Assembly: GCF_004151105.1 (NCBI RefSeq)
Contig: NZ_PHRF01000051.1
Coordinates: 1 to 36,292, forward strand
From: Streptomyces sp. L-9-10
Lineage (GTDB): Bacteria; Actinomycetota; Actinomycetes; Streptomycetales; Streptomycetaceae
Length of the DNA: 36,292 nucleotides
Direction: 5' to 3'
Shown: piece by piece, positions 1-9,298 of the stretch
Position numbering within the stretch: position 1 is the stretch's first letter
How the letters are laid out: every line of letters starts with the position of its first letter
Made by a program: the position numbers and the translations under genes
Notes under the pieces: generated by a model
Database searches by the model: none
What the model saw: the letters and a program-made list of their open reading frames with translations, nothing else
What the model was told of the DNA's origin: nothing

Positions 1-103
1 CCCTCCTCCGCCTCGCGATCCTCCCCCGTAGCCTGAACGGCACGGGAGGGACCCCCTCCACCAGACCCCGCTCCCTGATCCGGCCTGATCCAAACGAACG
101 ACC

Positions 104-661
104 CTAGCTCTGGACGGTCGCCACGCACTCCCGCACCCGTGAGACCTGCTTCGGGCTGTCCATCGGGACCCTGACCGTCGTCGTCTCCCCGCCGTCCAGC
201 TCGACGTTCGCGTCGCCGAAGTCGACGACCGAGCCGGAGGCGTCCTCGAACCTCACGTCGACCTCGTAGCTGTCCGTCGGACCTGAGGTCGCTGTCACCC
301 GCACGGTCGCGTAGGTGACGGCCTTCCGCTTGCCCTTCGCCTTGCGGACGCAGGTCACGACCCGCGCCTCCGGACCGTCCGTGGCCGTGGCCGCGGGCGT
401 CGGGTCGCCGTACGAGCTGCCGGACGAGCCGTAGTCGTCATCGGAGTCGTAGTCGTCGTCCGCGTGCGAGCCCGAGTACGAACCGTTGCTCTTCTTGGAG
501 TTGGAGCAGCCTCCCCCGCCACCACTGCCGCTGCCGCTGCCGCTGCCGCCACTCGATCCGCGGCTCTTGCCGCTCTTGCCGCCCGTGGAGGACGAGAACC
601 CCGTCAGGGCCAGCACCACCACGACCAGTACGGCCGCGATTTTCAGACGTCGACGCATCAC
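104..661 (-). CDS. Secreted Gly/Ser-rich protein of unknown function
   Basis: 185 aa. A short basic N-terminus (MMRRRLK) and a hydrophobic stretch of about 15 residues look like a Sec signal peptide. There is no clear lipobox before the first Cys. A Gly/Ser linker (about residues 27-52) and an Asp/Ser/Tyr-rich segment (about 66-90) lead into a C-terminal domain of about 90 residues rich in alternating Val/Thr. That domain holds two Cys that could form a disulfide, so I infer an exported beta-sandwich. Two ATGs lie in tandem (661 and 658), and a GGGGAG stretch sits rather far upstream. The next gene is divergent, 223 bp away. No function can be assigned. Similar small exported proteins are common in Streptomyces. 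Confidence 0.7.
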   Translation of the reverse strand: MMRRRLKIAAVLVVVVLALTGFSSSTGGKSGKSRGSSGGSGSGSGSGGGGGCSNSKKSNGSYSGSHADDDYDSDDDYGSSGSSYGDPTPAATATDGPEARVVTCVRKAKGKRKAVTYATVRVTATSGPTDSYEVDVRFEDASGSVVDFGDANVELDGGETTTVRVPMDSPKQVSRVRECVATVQS

Positions 662-884
662 GTTCGAACCACTCCCCCGTTGTGCTCACTCGGGTACTCA
701 CTCACCCGATGGCCCAGGAGCCGCGCTGCCCATGGACCTGTCAATAGCGCGCGACACCTTAGCAGTTGGGGCACGGGCGCCCTCGGCCACGTGGCGCACG
801 CCCGGCGGTCGCGTGGCGGGGTCAGGACACGCGGCGTAGCGTCGCCAGCGGAGCACGATCACGCACCGCGAAGGAGGGCCGGCG

Positions 885-1706
885 ATGGTCCGTAACATCC
901 TCGGCTCGCTGCTCGCTCTCATCGGAGCGGCCGCCGCCGTCCTCGGTCCCTTCCGTCCCTGGTACGACGGCAAGGAGGGGAGCGACTACCCGGTCTCCGA
1001 CCTGTTCAACGGCATCTCGGGCAGCGGCGCCCACGTCTTCTACTCGCTCGCGCTGCCCTTCTTCTTCGCCGCCCTGCTCACGCTGTTCGCCGTCGTGCTG
1101 CGTTCGCGGATGTTCGTGGGGCTGGCCGGTCTTGTCGTGCTCGGCTTCACGGTCCTGTGGATGGTGCGCCAGGGCCAGTCGGCGGACGGTCTCGGTGTCA
1201 GCGCCAACGGTTCGGGCCTGGGCACCGGCGTCGCGTACGCCCTCGGCGGCGGGATCCTGCTGCTGCTGGCGGCGCTGGTGATGAGTTGGCGCCTGCGCCG
1301 CGCGCGGCGCGGGGAGCTTGAGCCCCGCTACGACTACGCGCCCCCGAACCCACAGCAGTACCAACAGCAGTACCAGCCCCAGCCGTACCAGCCCCCGTAC
1401 GACCAGCGGTACCAGCCTCAGTACGAGCAGCCGCGGTACGAACAGCCCCAGCCACAGCCGCAGTACCAGCCTCCGTACGAGCCCTCGCAGCCATACGAGC
1501 CGTCGCAGCCGTACGACCGGTACGGATACGAGCGGTACGGGTACGAGCCCGAGCCGCCGCGGACCTCACCCCCGGAGGAGTGGTCCCGGCACGACGGCGA
1601 CACCCAGTCGCTCCCCCGGATCTCCGACGAGCCGTGGAGCCCGAGCTCCACACCGCCGGAGGGCGCGCCTCCCGAAGAACCGCCCGACGCCCCCCGGCCA
1701 CGCTGA
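885..1706 (+). CDS. Four-TM membrane protein with Tyr/Pro/Gln-rich tail
   Basis: 273 aa. GAAGGAGG upstream with good spacing fixes the ATG. Four hydrophobic segments are visible at about residues 4-24, 52-72, 76-93 and 112-134, followed by an Arg-rich stop-transfer segment. The last 130 residues are a disordered cytosolic tail built from short repeats such as QPYQPPYDQ, YEPSQPYEPS and RYGYE. Tails of this kind may mediate protein contacts, but no specific role can be read. The gene converges on afsK with only 107 bp between stops. Its stop codon lies inside an 18-nt direct repeat (1703-1738). Confidence 0.8.
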   Translation: MVRNILGSLLALIGAAAAVLGPFRPWYDGKEGSDYPVSDLFNGISGSGAHVFYSLALPFFFAALLTLFAVVLRSRMFVGLAGLVVLGFTVLWMVRQGQSADGLGVSANGSGLGTGVAYALGGGILLLLAALVMSWRLRRARRGELEPRYDYAPPNPQQYQQQYQPQPYQPPYDQRYQPQYEQPRYEQPQPQPQYQPPYEPSQPYEPSQPYDRYGYERYGYEPEPPRTSPPEEWSRHDGDTQSLPRISDEPWSPSSTPPEGAPPEEPPDAPRPR

Positions 1707-1738
1707 CCGCCCCTGCCCCCCTGACCGCCCCTGACGGA
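1703..1738 (+). repeat. 18-nt direct repeat spanning a stop codon
   Basis: Two units, 1703-1720 and 1721-1738, both begin CTGACCGCCCCTG. The TGA of the membrane-protein gene (1704-1706) is inside unit 1, and the second unit repeats an in-frame TGA 18 nt later. Confidence 0.8.
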
Positions 1739-1813
1739 CGTCGGCCGCAGGCCCCGAGGCGCCCCGCCAACTGGCCCGTTATCCGGCCCGCGATCGGCCC
1801 GCGCTCCGGCTCG

Positions 1814-4294
<2,481 letters not shown>

Positions 4295-4384
4295 TTGCGT
4301 GCCACCTCCCCGTACGGGCCACAACGGTACGGCCCCGTGCCCCCTGATTCTTCCTGTCGGAGGCGGCGGTTGCGAACCCGGGGG

Positions 4385-4411
4385 CGGATCGGGGTGTCTC
4401 ATCCCGATCCG
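4385..4411 (-). terminator. Hairpin between VOC gene and afsK
   Basis: Perfect 9-bp stem CGGATCGGG / CCCGATCCG with a 9-nt loop, seven bases past the VOC stop codon on the minus strand. It has no U-tract, as is common in Streptomyces terminators. It would separate the VOC gene from afsK. Confidence 0.6.
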
Positions 4412-4417
4412 GACACT

Positions 4418-5335
4418 TCATGCGCTTTCCGGCTCCGCTTCCCGTTCCTGCCCGGGTCTCGCGCCCCGCTCGGACCCCTCCGCCGCGCGGTCCTCCGCAC
4501 CCGGTCCCACCCCTGTCACCACCGCCGCTTCCGGCCCCGGCGCGCGCTCCGGCTCACGCGTCGGCTCGGCCAGAACAGCGAAGTACGCGCCCTGGTTGTC
4601 CAGCAGCCCCGCCATCCGTCCGTAGTCGATGTCGAACGGAGGTGCGGTGATCCGGCCGCCGAGCCGGACGACCGCCGCCGCCGTCTCGTCGCAGTCGTCG
4701 ACCGAGAAGTAGCTGAGGAAATGACCGGGCAGCTCCGCCGGGAACGCGTCCGTCATCACACTGCGCCCGCCGATCGCGCTGTCCGAGCCCGGCGCGGAAC
4801 CGGCCGGGGACCACAGCCGGAAGTCGACGCCGTCCCCCGGGAGGTCCTTCCCCCGGAAGCCGAAGACCTTCTCGTAGAAGGGATCGACGCTCTCCTTGTC
4901 CCTCGTGTAGACCTCCGTCCAGCAGAAGGATCCCGGCAGGCCCGTCTTCTCGAAGCCCAGGTCCTCGCTCACCTGCCAGAGTCCGAAGACCGCGCCCGCC
5001 GGATCGGCGGCCAGCGCCATCACGCCGAACCGTCCGACGGCCAGCGGCTCCCGCACCATCTGGCCGCCGGTCTCCCTGATCCGCTCGCTGAGCGCGTCGG
5101 CGTCCGGGGTGGCGAAGTAGACGGTCCATACGGTCGGCATCCGGCCGTCCCGCTTGGCGACGAGGCCCGCGACGCGCTTCCCGCCGCTGAACGCCACGGT
5201 GTAGTGCTCGTCGTCCATGCCCCTGGCCCGGCCGAAGGTCCAGCCGAACAGCTCCCCGTAGAAGCGCTTGCCCGCTTCCAGATCGGGGAGTGACACATCC
5301 ACCCAGCACGGCGTGCCTTCCGCGAATGCGTCCAT
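4418..5335 (-). CDS. VOC (glyoxalase/bleomycin-resistance fold) protein, two domains
   Basis: 305 aa. The ATG at 5335 is chosen because GGAAGGAG lies just upstream; the upstream in-frame extension is AT-rich promoter DNA. Two tandem VOC modules are visible. The first (about 5-120) starts GTPCWVDVSLPDLEAGKRFY. The second (about 130-255) starts PGSFCWTEVYTRD and includes DPFYEKVFGF. Both show the beta-alpha-beta-beta-beta layout. About 30 residues of Pro/Glu/Arg-rich tail follow. Relatives include the mycobacterial CFP32 type and diverse metal-dependent dioxygenases or resistance proteins, so the substrate cannot be named. It is divergent from the TetR gene at 5619, which may regulate it. Confidence 0.85.
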   Translation of the reverse strand: MDAFAEGTPCWVDVSLPDLEAGKRFYGELFGWTFGRARGMDDEHYTVAFSGGKRVAGLVAKRDGRMPTVWTVYFATPDADALSERIRETGGQMVREPLAVGRFGVMALAADPAGAVFGLWQVSEDLGFEKTGLPGSFCWTEVYTRDKESVDPFYEKVFGFRGKDLPGDGVDFRLWSPAGSAPGSDSAIGGRSVMTDAFPAELPGHFLSYFSVDDCDETAAAVVRLGGRITAPPFDIDYGRMAGLLDNQGAYFAVLAEPTREPERAPGPEAAVVTGVGPGAEDRAAEGSERGARPGQEREAEPESA

Positions 5336-5407
5336 GTCCCGGACTCCTTCCGTATGGATAAATAGAACAATTGATTCATTATCGCAGCGTGAACCCGCCG
5401 CCACCCC

Positions 5408-5446
5408 GAGTTATCCACCGAAGTTGTCCACAGGCTGTTGATAACA
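5408..5446. promoter_or_regulatory. Candidate DnaA boxes within an inverted repeat
   Basis: TTATCCACC (5411-5419) and TTGTCCACA (5424-5432) lie 4 bp apart. The second is an exact match to the Streptomyces DnaA-box consensus as I recall it. The pair is enclosed by GTTATC (5410-5415) and GATAAC (5440-5445), which form an inverted repeat. It sits in the divergent VOC/TetR promoter region. It could be a DnaA binding site or simply an operator. Confidence 0.45.
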
Positions 5447-5500
5447 CTATTCAAGCCCGCGCCCGCGCCGCCCGCCTCCCGGATCCACCCGCGCGCCCCC

Positions 5501-5545
5501 CGACGACGCCCGTGCCGACGCCCGCGCCGACGCCCGCGCCGGACC
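5501..5545. repeat. Short GACGCCCGYGCC tandem repeat
   Basis: A 12-nt GC-rich unit, GACGCCCGCGCC with one variant base, is repeated about three times in the VOC/TetR intergenic region. No function is evident. Confidence 0.5.
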
Positions 5546-5568
5546 CGCCGCGCGATGGCCGGTTCCCC

Positions 5569-5585
5569 ATTTGCTTCGGCCAAAT
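5569..5585 (+). promoter_or_regulatory. Possible TetR autoregulatory operator
   Basis: Inverted repeat ATTTG-N7-CAAAT, ending 33 bp before the TetR ATG at 5619. Position and symmetry fit an autoregulatory operator, but the arms are short. Confidence 0.35.
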
Positions 5586-5618
5586 CGCGCTGGGATCACC
5601 CCTCGGTAAGCTGACTGC

Positions 5619-6266
5619 ATGACAGGACAAGTGCGCACCGTCGACGGCCGCGTGGCTGGTCGACGCGGGCAGGCGACGCGGCAGAAGCTGCTCGACTGCC
5701 TCGGCGAGATGCTCAGCTCCTCGCCGTACCGGGACGTCAAAGTCATCGACGTCGCCCGCAAGGCGGGCACGTCACCCGCGACCTTCTACCAGTATTTCCC
5801 GGACGTCGAGGGCGCCGTCCTTGAGATCGCCGAGGAAATGGCCAAGGAGGGCGCCGGGTTGACCGGGCTGGTCTCCGGCCGCTCCTGGGCCGGCAAGGCC
5901 GGCTGGCAGACGTCCGAGGAACTCGTCGACGGCTTCCTCGACTTCTGGCGCAAACACGACGCCATCCTCCGGGTGGTCGATCTGGGCGCGGCGGAGGGCG
6001 ACAAGAGGTTCAACAAGATCCGTATGAAGATCCTGAACTCAGTGACCGGTTCCCTCACGGAGTCCGTGAAGGAGCTTCAGTCCAAGGGCAGGATCGACAA
6101 GGACATCAGCCCGGCGGCGCTGGCAGGCTCGCTGGTCGTGCTGCTCGCCTCGGTGGCCTCGCACCAGAAGGGCTTCCAGAGCTGGGGCGTGAAGCAGGCC
6201 GAACTGCGGCCGACGCTCGCCCAGTTGGTCCATCTGGGCATCACCGGCAAGAAGCCCGCGAAGTAG
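5619..6266 (+). CDS. TetR family transcriptional regulator
   Basis: 215 aa. The N-terminal HTH is clear: RQKLLDCLGEML, then VIDVARKAGTSPATFYQYFPD (about 42-62), the standard TetR recognition-helix signature. The rest is a helical ligand/dimer domain. The ligand is unknown. It is divergent from the VOC gene and likely controls it and itself. The gene ends with TAG, and beyond it the same frame stays open for 49 more codons with G/C-ending Gln/His/Asp/Glu codons (see finding). No strong Shine-Dalgarno precedes the ATG, so the transcript may be leaderless or weakly initiated. Confidence 0.9.
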   Translation: MTGQVRTVDGRVAGRRGQATRQKLLDCLGEMLSSSPYRDVKVIDVARKAGTSPATFYQYFPDVEGAVLEIAEEMAKEGAGLTGLVSGRSWAGKAGWQTSEELVDGFLDFWRKHDAILRVVDLGAAEGDKRFNKIRMKILNSVTGSLTESVKELQSKGRIDKDISPAALAGSLVVLLASVASHQKGFQSWGVKQAELRPTLAQLVHLGITGKKPAK

Positions 6267-6595
6267 CGCGCCGCCCGAGGGCACCAGCACGAACAGCAGG
6301 ACGAGCACGACGAGCAGGACCAGCACGACCAGCACGACCAGCAGGAACCGTACGAACCGCATGAACAGCGGCGCCAGCCGCACCGAGCGACAACAGCGGT
6401 ACCCCGACTGACGTAACCCGCCGAAGCGGGCCGGCGCCTGGGCCGGCGGTCACGTACACACGTACGACGTGCCCCGCCCCGTTCTGTCACGCCGGCGGCA
6501 GCAGCCGTTCCACCAGCGCCCCGATCAGCGCACCGGCCTCCTCCGCCGGGAACACCCCCCTGAATGCGTCAGCCGCTCCACCACCAGCCAGTTGA
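6267..6595 (+). other. 329-bp gap after TetR: in-frame 9-nt repeat tail and minor hairpin
   Basis: Holds the 9-nt array (6282-6362), in frame with TetR and open to a TAA at 6414-6416. A small stem GCCGGC-N6-GCCGGC lies at 6430-6447. On the minus strand the array reads as a Leu/Val helix running into antisense TetR sequence, which I do not accept as a gene. No clear promoter for the PNPOx-like gene was seen. Confidence 0.5.
6282..6362 (+). repeat. 9-nt tandem array after TetR stop
   Basis: About nine consecutive 9-nt units of the form GACCAGCAC/GACGAGCAG, drifting to GAACCGTAC at the end. It starts 15 nt after the TetR TAG and keeps the TetR reading frame. Confidence 0.8.
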
Positions 6596-7276
6596 ATGGT
6601 CCGCATGGACGACGACAGGCGACAAGAGACCTTCCGCGCCCTGCTGCGCGCCCAGCCCGTCTGGGACACCGACCTGCCCGTGTTCGATCCGGCGGACGCG
6701 CCCGACGAGCCGCTGCCGCTGTTCCACCGCTGGTTCGCCGAGGCGGTGGCCGCCGGCCAGCCGGAGCCGCACACGATGACGCTCGCGACCGTCGACGAAC
6801 AGGGCAGGCCCGACGTACGGACGCTGATGCTGCACGACGCGGACGCACACGGCTGGCACTTCGCCTCGCACGCGACCAGCCGCAAGGGCCGCCAGCTGGC
6901 CGCGCGCCCCGAGGCCGCGCTCGGCTTCTACTGGGAGGCGCAGGGGCGTGCCGTACGCCTGCGGGGCGGGGTCCGCACGGCCGGTGCCGAGGAGAGCGGC
7001 GCGGATCTGCGGGTCCGCTCGACGGGAGCGCTGGCCTCGGCGCTGGTCGGGCGGCAGAGCGAAGTCCTCTGTTCGGCCGGGGAGTTGGCGGAGGCGAGCG
7101 CGGCGGCGTGGGACCGGGCACGGCGGGAGCCGGACGCGCAGCCGCCGTCCTGGACCGCGTACACGCTCGTGCCGGACGAGGCGGAGTTCTTCCAGGGCGA
7201 CGCGCGCAGACAGCATGTACGGCTGCGCTACCGGCGCGAAGGAGCCCTGTGGGTAAGGGAATTGCTCTGGCCATGA
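6596..7276 (+). CDS. Pyridoxine/pyridoxamine 5'-phosphate oxidase-like flavoprotein
   Basis: 226 aa from ATG 6596; ATG 6605 (MDDDRRQ) is equally possible, as neither has a Shine-Dalgarno. It shows the split-barrel FMN-binding layout of PdxH: PHTMTLATVDEQGRPDVRTL (FMN strand), SRKGRQLAARP, and a C-terminal ending close to PdxH (VEFWQGxxxRxHxRxRY in PdxH; AEFFQGDARRQHVRLRYRRE here). The C-terminal EFFQG...R-x-R pattern is what contacts PLP and FMN in PdxH. It likely oxidises PNP/PMP or a related substrate, but it differs in the central segment from canonical PdxH, so I leave the symbol blank. A 14-nt direct repeat begins directly after the stop. Confidence 0.8.
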   Translation: MVRMDDDRRQETFRALLRAQPVWDTDLPVFDPADAPDEPLPLFHRWFAEAVAAGQPEPHTMTLATVDEQGRPDVRTLMLHDADAHGWHFASHATSRKGRQLAARPEAALGFYWEAQGRAVRLRGGVRTAGAEESGADLRVRSTGALASALVGRQSEVLCSAGELAEASAAAWDRARREPDAQPPSWTAYTLVPDEAEFFQGDARRQHVRLRYRREGALWVRELLWP

Positions 7277-7310
7277 GCCGCCGTACGCCGCCGCGCGCCG
7301 CCGTACGCCG
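7277..7310 (+). repeat. 14-bp direct repeat immediately after stop
   Basis: GCCGCCGTACGCCG occurs at 7277-7290 and again at 7297-7310. The first copy starts at the base right after the TGA of the PNPOx-like gene. Confidence 0.8.
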
Positions 7311-7386
7311 GATGTGATCGATTCGCAACCCTTTCCTTGTCTTGACCGAGTCCCAACAAGTGAGGTTCCGATTACGCTCAGCTTTC

Positions 7387-8556
7387 ATGCCCGACGATTC
7401 CGACCGCGCCCACAGCCTTCCCGTGTATGTCATCGGCGCGGGCCCCGGTGGGCTCGCCGTCGCGGCCGCGCTGCGCGAACAGGGCGTACGGGCCGTCGTA
7501 CTGGAGAAGTCCGATGCCGTCGCGGCCTCCTGGCGCCGCCACTACGACCGGCTGCGGCTGCACACCACGCGCCGGATGTCGGCCCTGCCCGGTCTGCGGA
7601 TCCCGCGTTCCTTCGGGCGCTGGGTGCCCCGCGCGCAGCTGGTGCGCTATCTGGAGAAGTACGCGGAGTACCACGGCCTGGACATCGTCACCCGGGTGGA
7701 GGTCACCCGGATCGAGCGCTCCCCCGACGGGACCGGCTGGCTGCTGCGCGCGACCGGTGGCCGGGAGCTGACCGGCCGCGCCGTCGTCGTGGCCACCGGC
7801 TACAACCACACGCCGAGGCTGCCGTCCTGGCCCGGCCGTGAGTCGTACGGCGGCGAGCTGCTGCACGCGGGCGAGTACCGCGACCCCCGGCCGTACGAGG
7901 GCAAGGACGTACTGGTCGTCGGAGTGGGCAACACGGGCGCGGAGATCGCCGTGGACCTCGTCGAGGGCGGCGCGGCGCGGGTGCGCCTCGCGATCCGTAC
8001 CGTCCCGCACATCGTGCGCCGCTCCACGCTGGGCTGGCCGTCGCAGGCGACCGCCGTGCTGATCCGCCGGCTGCCGGTCCGGCTGGTCGACCGCGCGGCG
8101 CGGGTGCTGTGCCGGATCTCGGTGCCCGACCTGTCGTCGAAGGGTCTGCCGCGCCCGGACACGGGCCTGTACTCGCGGGTGCGCGAGGGCGCGATCCCGG
8201 TGCAGGACGTGGGTCTGGTCAAGGCGGTACGCAAGGGCCGGGTCGAACCGGTGGCGGCGGTCGAGTCCTTCGAGCCCGGCAAGGTCGTACTGGCGGACGG
8301 CTCCCGGATCGCGCCCGACGTGGTCATCGCGGCGACCGGGTACCGCCGGGCCCTGGAGGACCTGCTGGGGCATCTGGACGTACTGGACGAGCGGGGGCGT
8401 CCGGTGGCCCACGGCGGCCGTACCCCGGAGCGGGCGCCGGGCCTCTACTTCACGGGCTTCACCAACCCGATCAGCGGGAACCTCCGCGAGATGGCGAGGG
8501 ACGCGCGCAAGATAGCGAAGGCCCTGGCCTCCTCCCGGACCGCGTCTTCTCGTTAG
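7387..8556 (+). CDS. FMO-like FAD/NAD(P)H-dependent oxidoreductase
   Basis: 389 aa. A dinucleotide-binding GAGPGG motif at the N-terminus (VYVIGAGPGGLAVAAALR) binds FAD. A second motif, VVGVGNTGAE at about residue 180, binds NAD(P)H. The two ATGY motifs (VVVATGYNH and VIAATGYRR) are typical of flavin-containing monooxygenases and YUCCA/TrkA-like proteins. The length suits a single-component flavoprotein monooxygenase, so it probably uses NADPH and O2 on a small substrate that the sequence does not reveal. The ATG at 7387 is used because it begins the conserved part, though the Shine-Dalgarno is weak. Its stop lies in an 18-nt tandem repeat, followed by a strong terminator shared with the convergent DUF5707 gene. 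Confidence 0.85.
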   Translation: MPDDSDRAHSLPVYVIGAGPGGLAVAAALREQGVRAVVLEKSDAVAASWRRHYDRLRLHTTRRMSALPGLRIPRSFGRWVPRAQLVRYLEKYAEYHGLDIVTRVEVTRIERSPDGTGWLLRATGGRELTGRAVVVATGYNHTPRLPSWPGRESYGGELLHAGEYRDPRPYEGKDVLVVGVGNTGAEIAVDLVEGGAARVRLAIRTVPHIVRRSTLGWPSQATAVLIRRLPVRLVDRAARVLCRISVPDLSSKGLPRPDTGLYSRVREGAIPVQDVGLVKAVRKGRVEPVAAVESFEPGKVVLADGSRIAPDVVIAATGYRRALEDLLGHLDVLDERGRPVAHGGRTPERAPGLYFTGFTNPISGNLREMARDARKIAKALASSRTASSR

Positions 8557-8605
8557 GGCCCGTCGACTCGTCAGGGCCTGTTGACTCGTCAGGGCCTGTC
8601 GCCGT
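8552..8605 (+). repeat. 18-nt x3 tandem array containing the stop codon
   Basis: Units at 8552-8569, 8570-8587 and 8588-8605, the second being GTCAGGGCCTGTTGACTC. The first unit contains the TAG of the oxidoreductase gene. The period keeps the reading frame. Confidence 0.85.
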
Positions 8606-8635
8606 GCCCTCTCTCACGCACGAGAGGGCACGGCG
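8600..8635. terminator. Bidirectional terminator hairpin
   Basis: A perfect 14-bp stem (CGCCGTGCCCTCTC against GAGAGGGCACGGCG) with an 8-nt loop, between convergent stops at 8556 and 8642. Confidence 0.85.
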
Positions 8636-8641
8636 GCGGGG

Positions 8642-9139
8642 TCAGCGCGGGACGTCGAAGGTCGCGGCCTCGGGCACGAACGTCGTGTCCCCGTCCTTGG
8701 CCGTCGCCAGCACGGAGACGTTCCAGGCGCCCTCGGGCAGCTCGGCGGCCTCCTCGGGGGTGACCTTCAGGGTGTAGGTGCACGCGGAGGTCCGCGCCGA
8801 GGACTTCTCGCACGTGGCACTCTCGGCGGTCGCCACTTCCGCGGCCGTCGGCCTGAGGTCCGAACTCTTCGGCCAGGCAAGGACCTTGAGGCTCCGGACT
8901 CCCGAGGCGTCGGTCACCTTCGCGGTGAAGGTGAGCGAGCCCGCGGCGCCGCCGGCCGGGGCGACGTAGCGGGCCGCGCTGTTCTCCACCGACGGCTTGG
9001 CGGGCGCGGCGGCGGACGGGGCGGCGGACGGCGTGCCGGACGGGGTGCCGGGCGAGCTGGCCGACGCGATGCCACCGATGGCGACACCGCCGAGAGCGAC
9101 GGCACCGATGAGCGACGGAACGACGATGCGCAGGGACAT
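8642..9139 (-). CDS. Secreted DUF5707-type protein
   Basis: 165 aa from an ATG with GAGGAGG six bases upstream; longer in-frame starts are rejected for that reason. A signal peptide (MSLRIVVPSLIGAVALGG...ASAS) is followed by a Pro/Ser/Ala linker and a compact domain from about residue 50. That domain has SLTFTAKVTDASGVRSLKVLAWPKSS, a Cys pair (SATCEKSSARTSACTY), and the ending SVLATAKDGDTTFVPEAATF. I recognise this as the DUF5707 pattern, from memory. The fold is probably Ig-like with one disulfide. Function unknown. A possible ECF-type promoter and nested palindromes lie 70-95 bp upstream. Confidence 0.75.
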   Translation of the reverse strand: MSLRIVVPSLIGAVALGGVAIGGIASASSPGTPSGTPSAAPSAAAPAKPSVENSAARYVAPAGGAAGSLTFTAKVTDASGVRSLKVLAWPKSSDLRPTAAEVATAESATCEKSSARTSACTYTLKVTPEEAAELPEGAWNVSVLATAKDGDTTFVPEAATFDVPR

Positions 9140-9198
9140 GGGGATCCTCCTCGGAACGGACATCACGCGGATCAGCGACCTCGGGTGCTCGGCCACCG

Positions 9199-9235
9199 CA
9201 CGGAACGGGAACAACCGGTTGCCGGTGCGTTCCGT
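9199..9235 (-). promoter_or_regulatory. Nested palindrome with ECF-like promoter
   Basis: Outer arms CACGGAACG/CGTTCCGTG (9199-9207 and 9227/8-9235) enclose the palindrome CAACCGGTTG (9212-9221). On the minus strand GGAAC-N16-GTT is present (9233 down to 9210), the spacing of SigE-type ECF promoters. It would transcribe the DUF5707 gene with a leader of about 65 nt. Confidence 0.35.
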
Positions 9236-9298
9236 GATGTGATCGAGCCTATGAGCGCGGATCCGCGCGGTCCTCGGGCTCCGGGATGATCAGCTCCT

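Noticed and set aside
6039..6383. Minus-strand frame with a Leu/Val helix (LLVVLVVLVLLVVLVLLFVLV)
   Set aside because: The hydrophobic run is the reverse reading of the 9-nt array, and the frame continues into antisense TetR.
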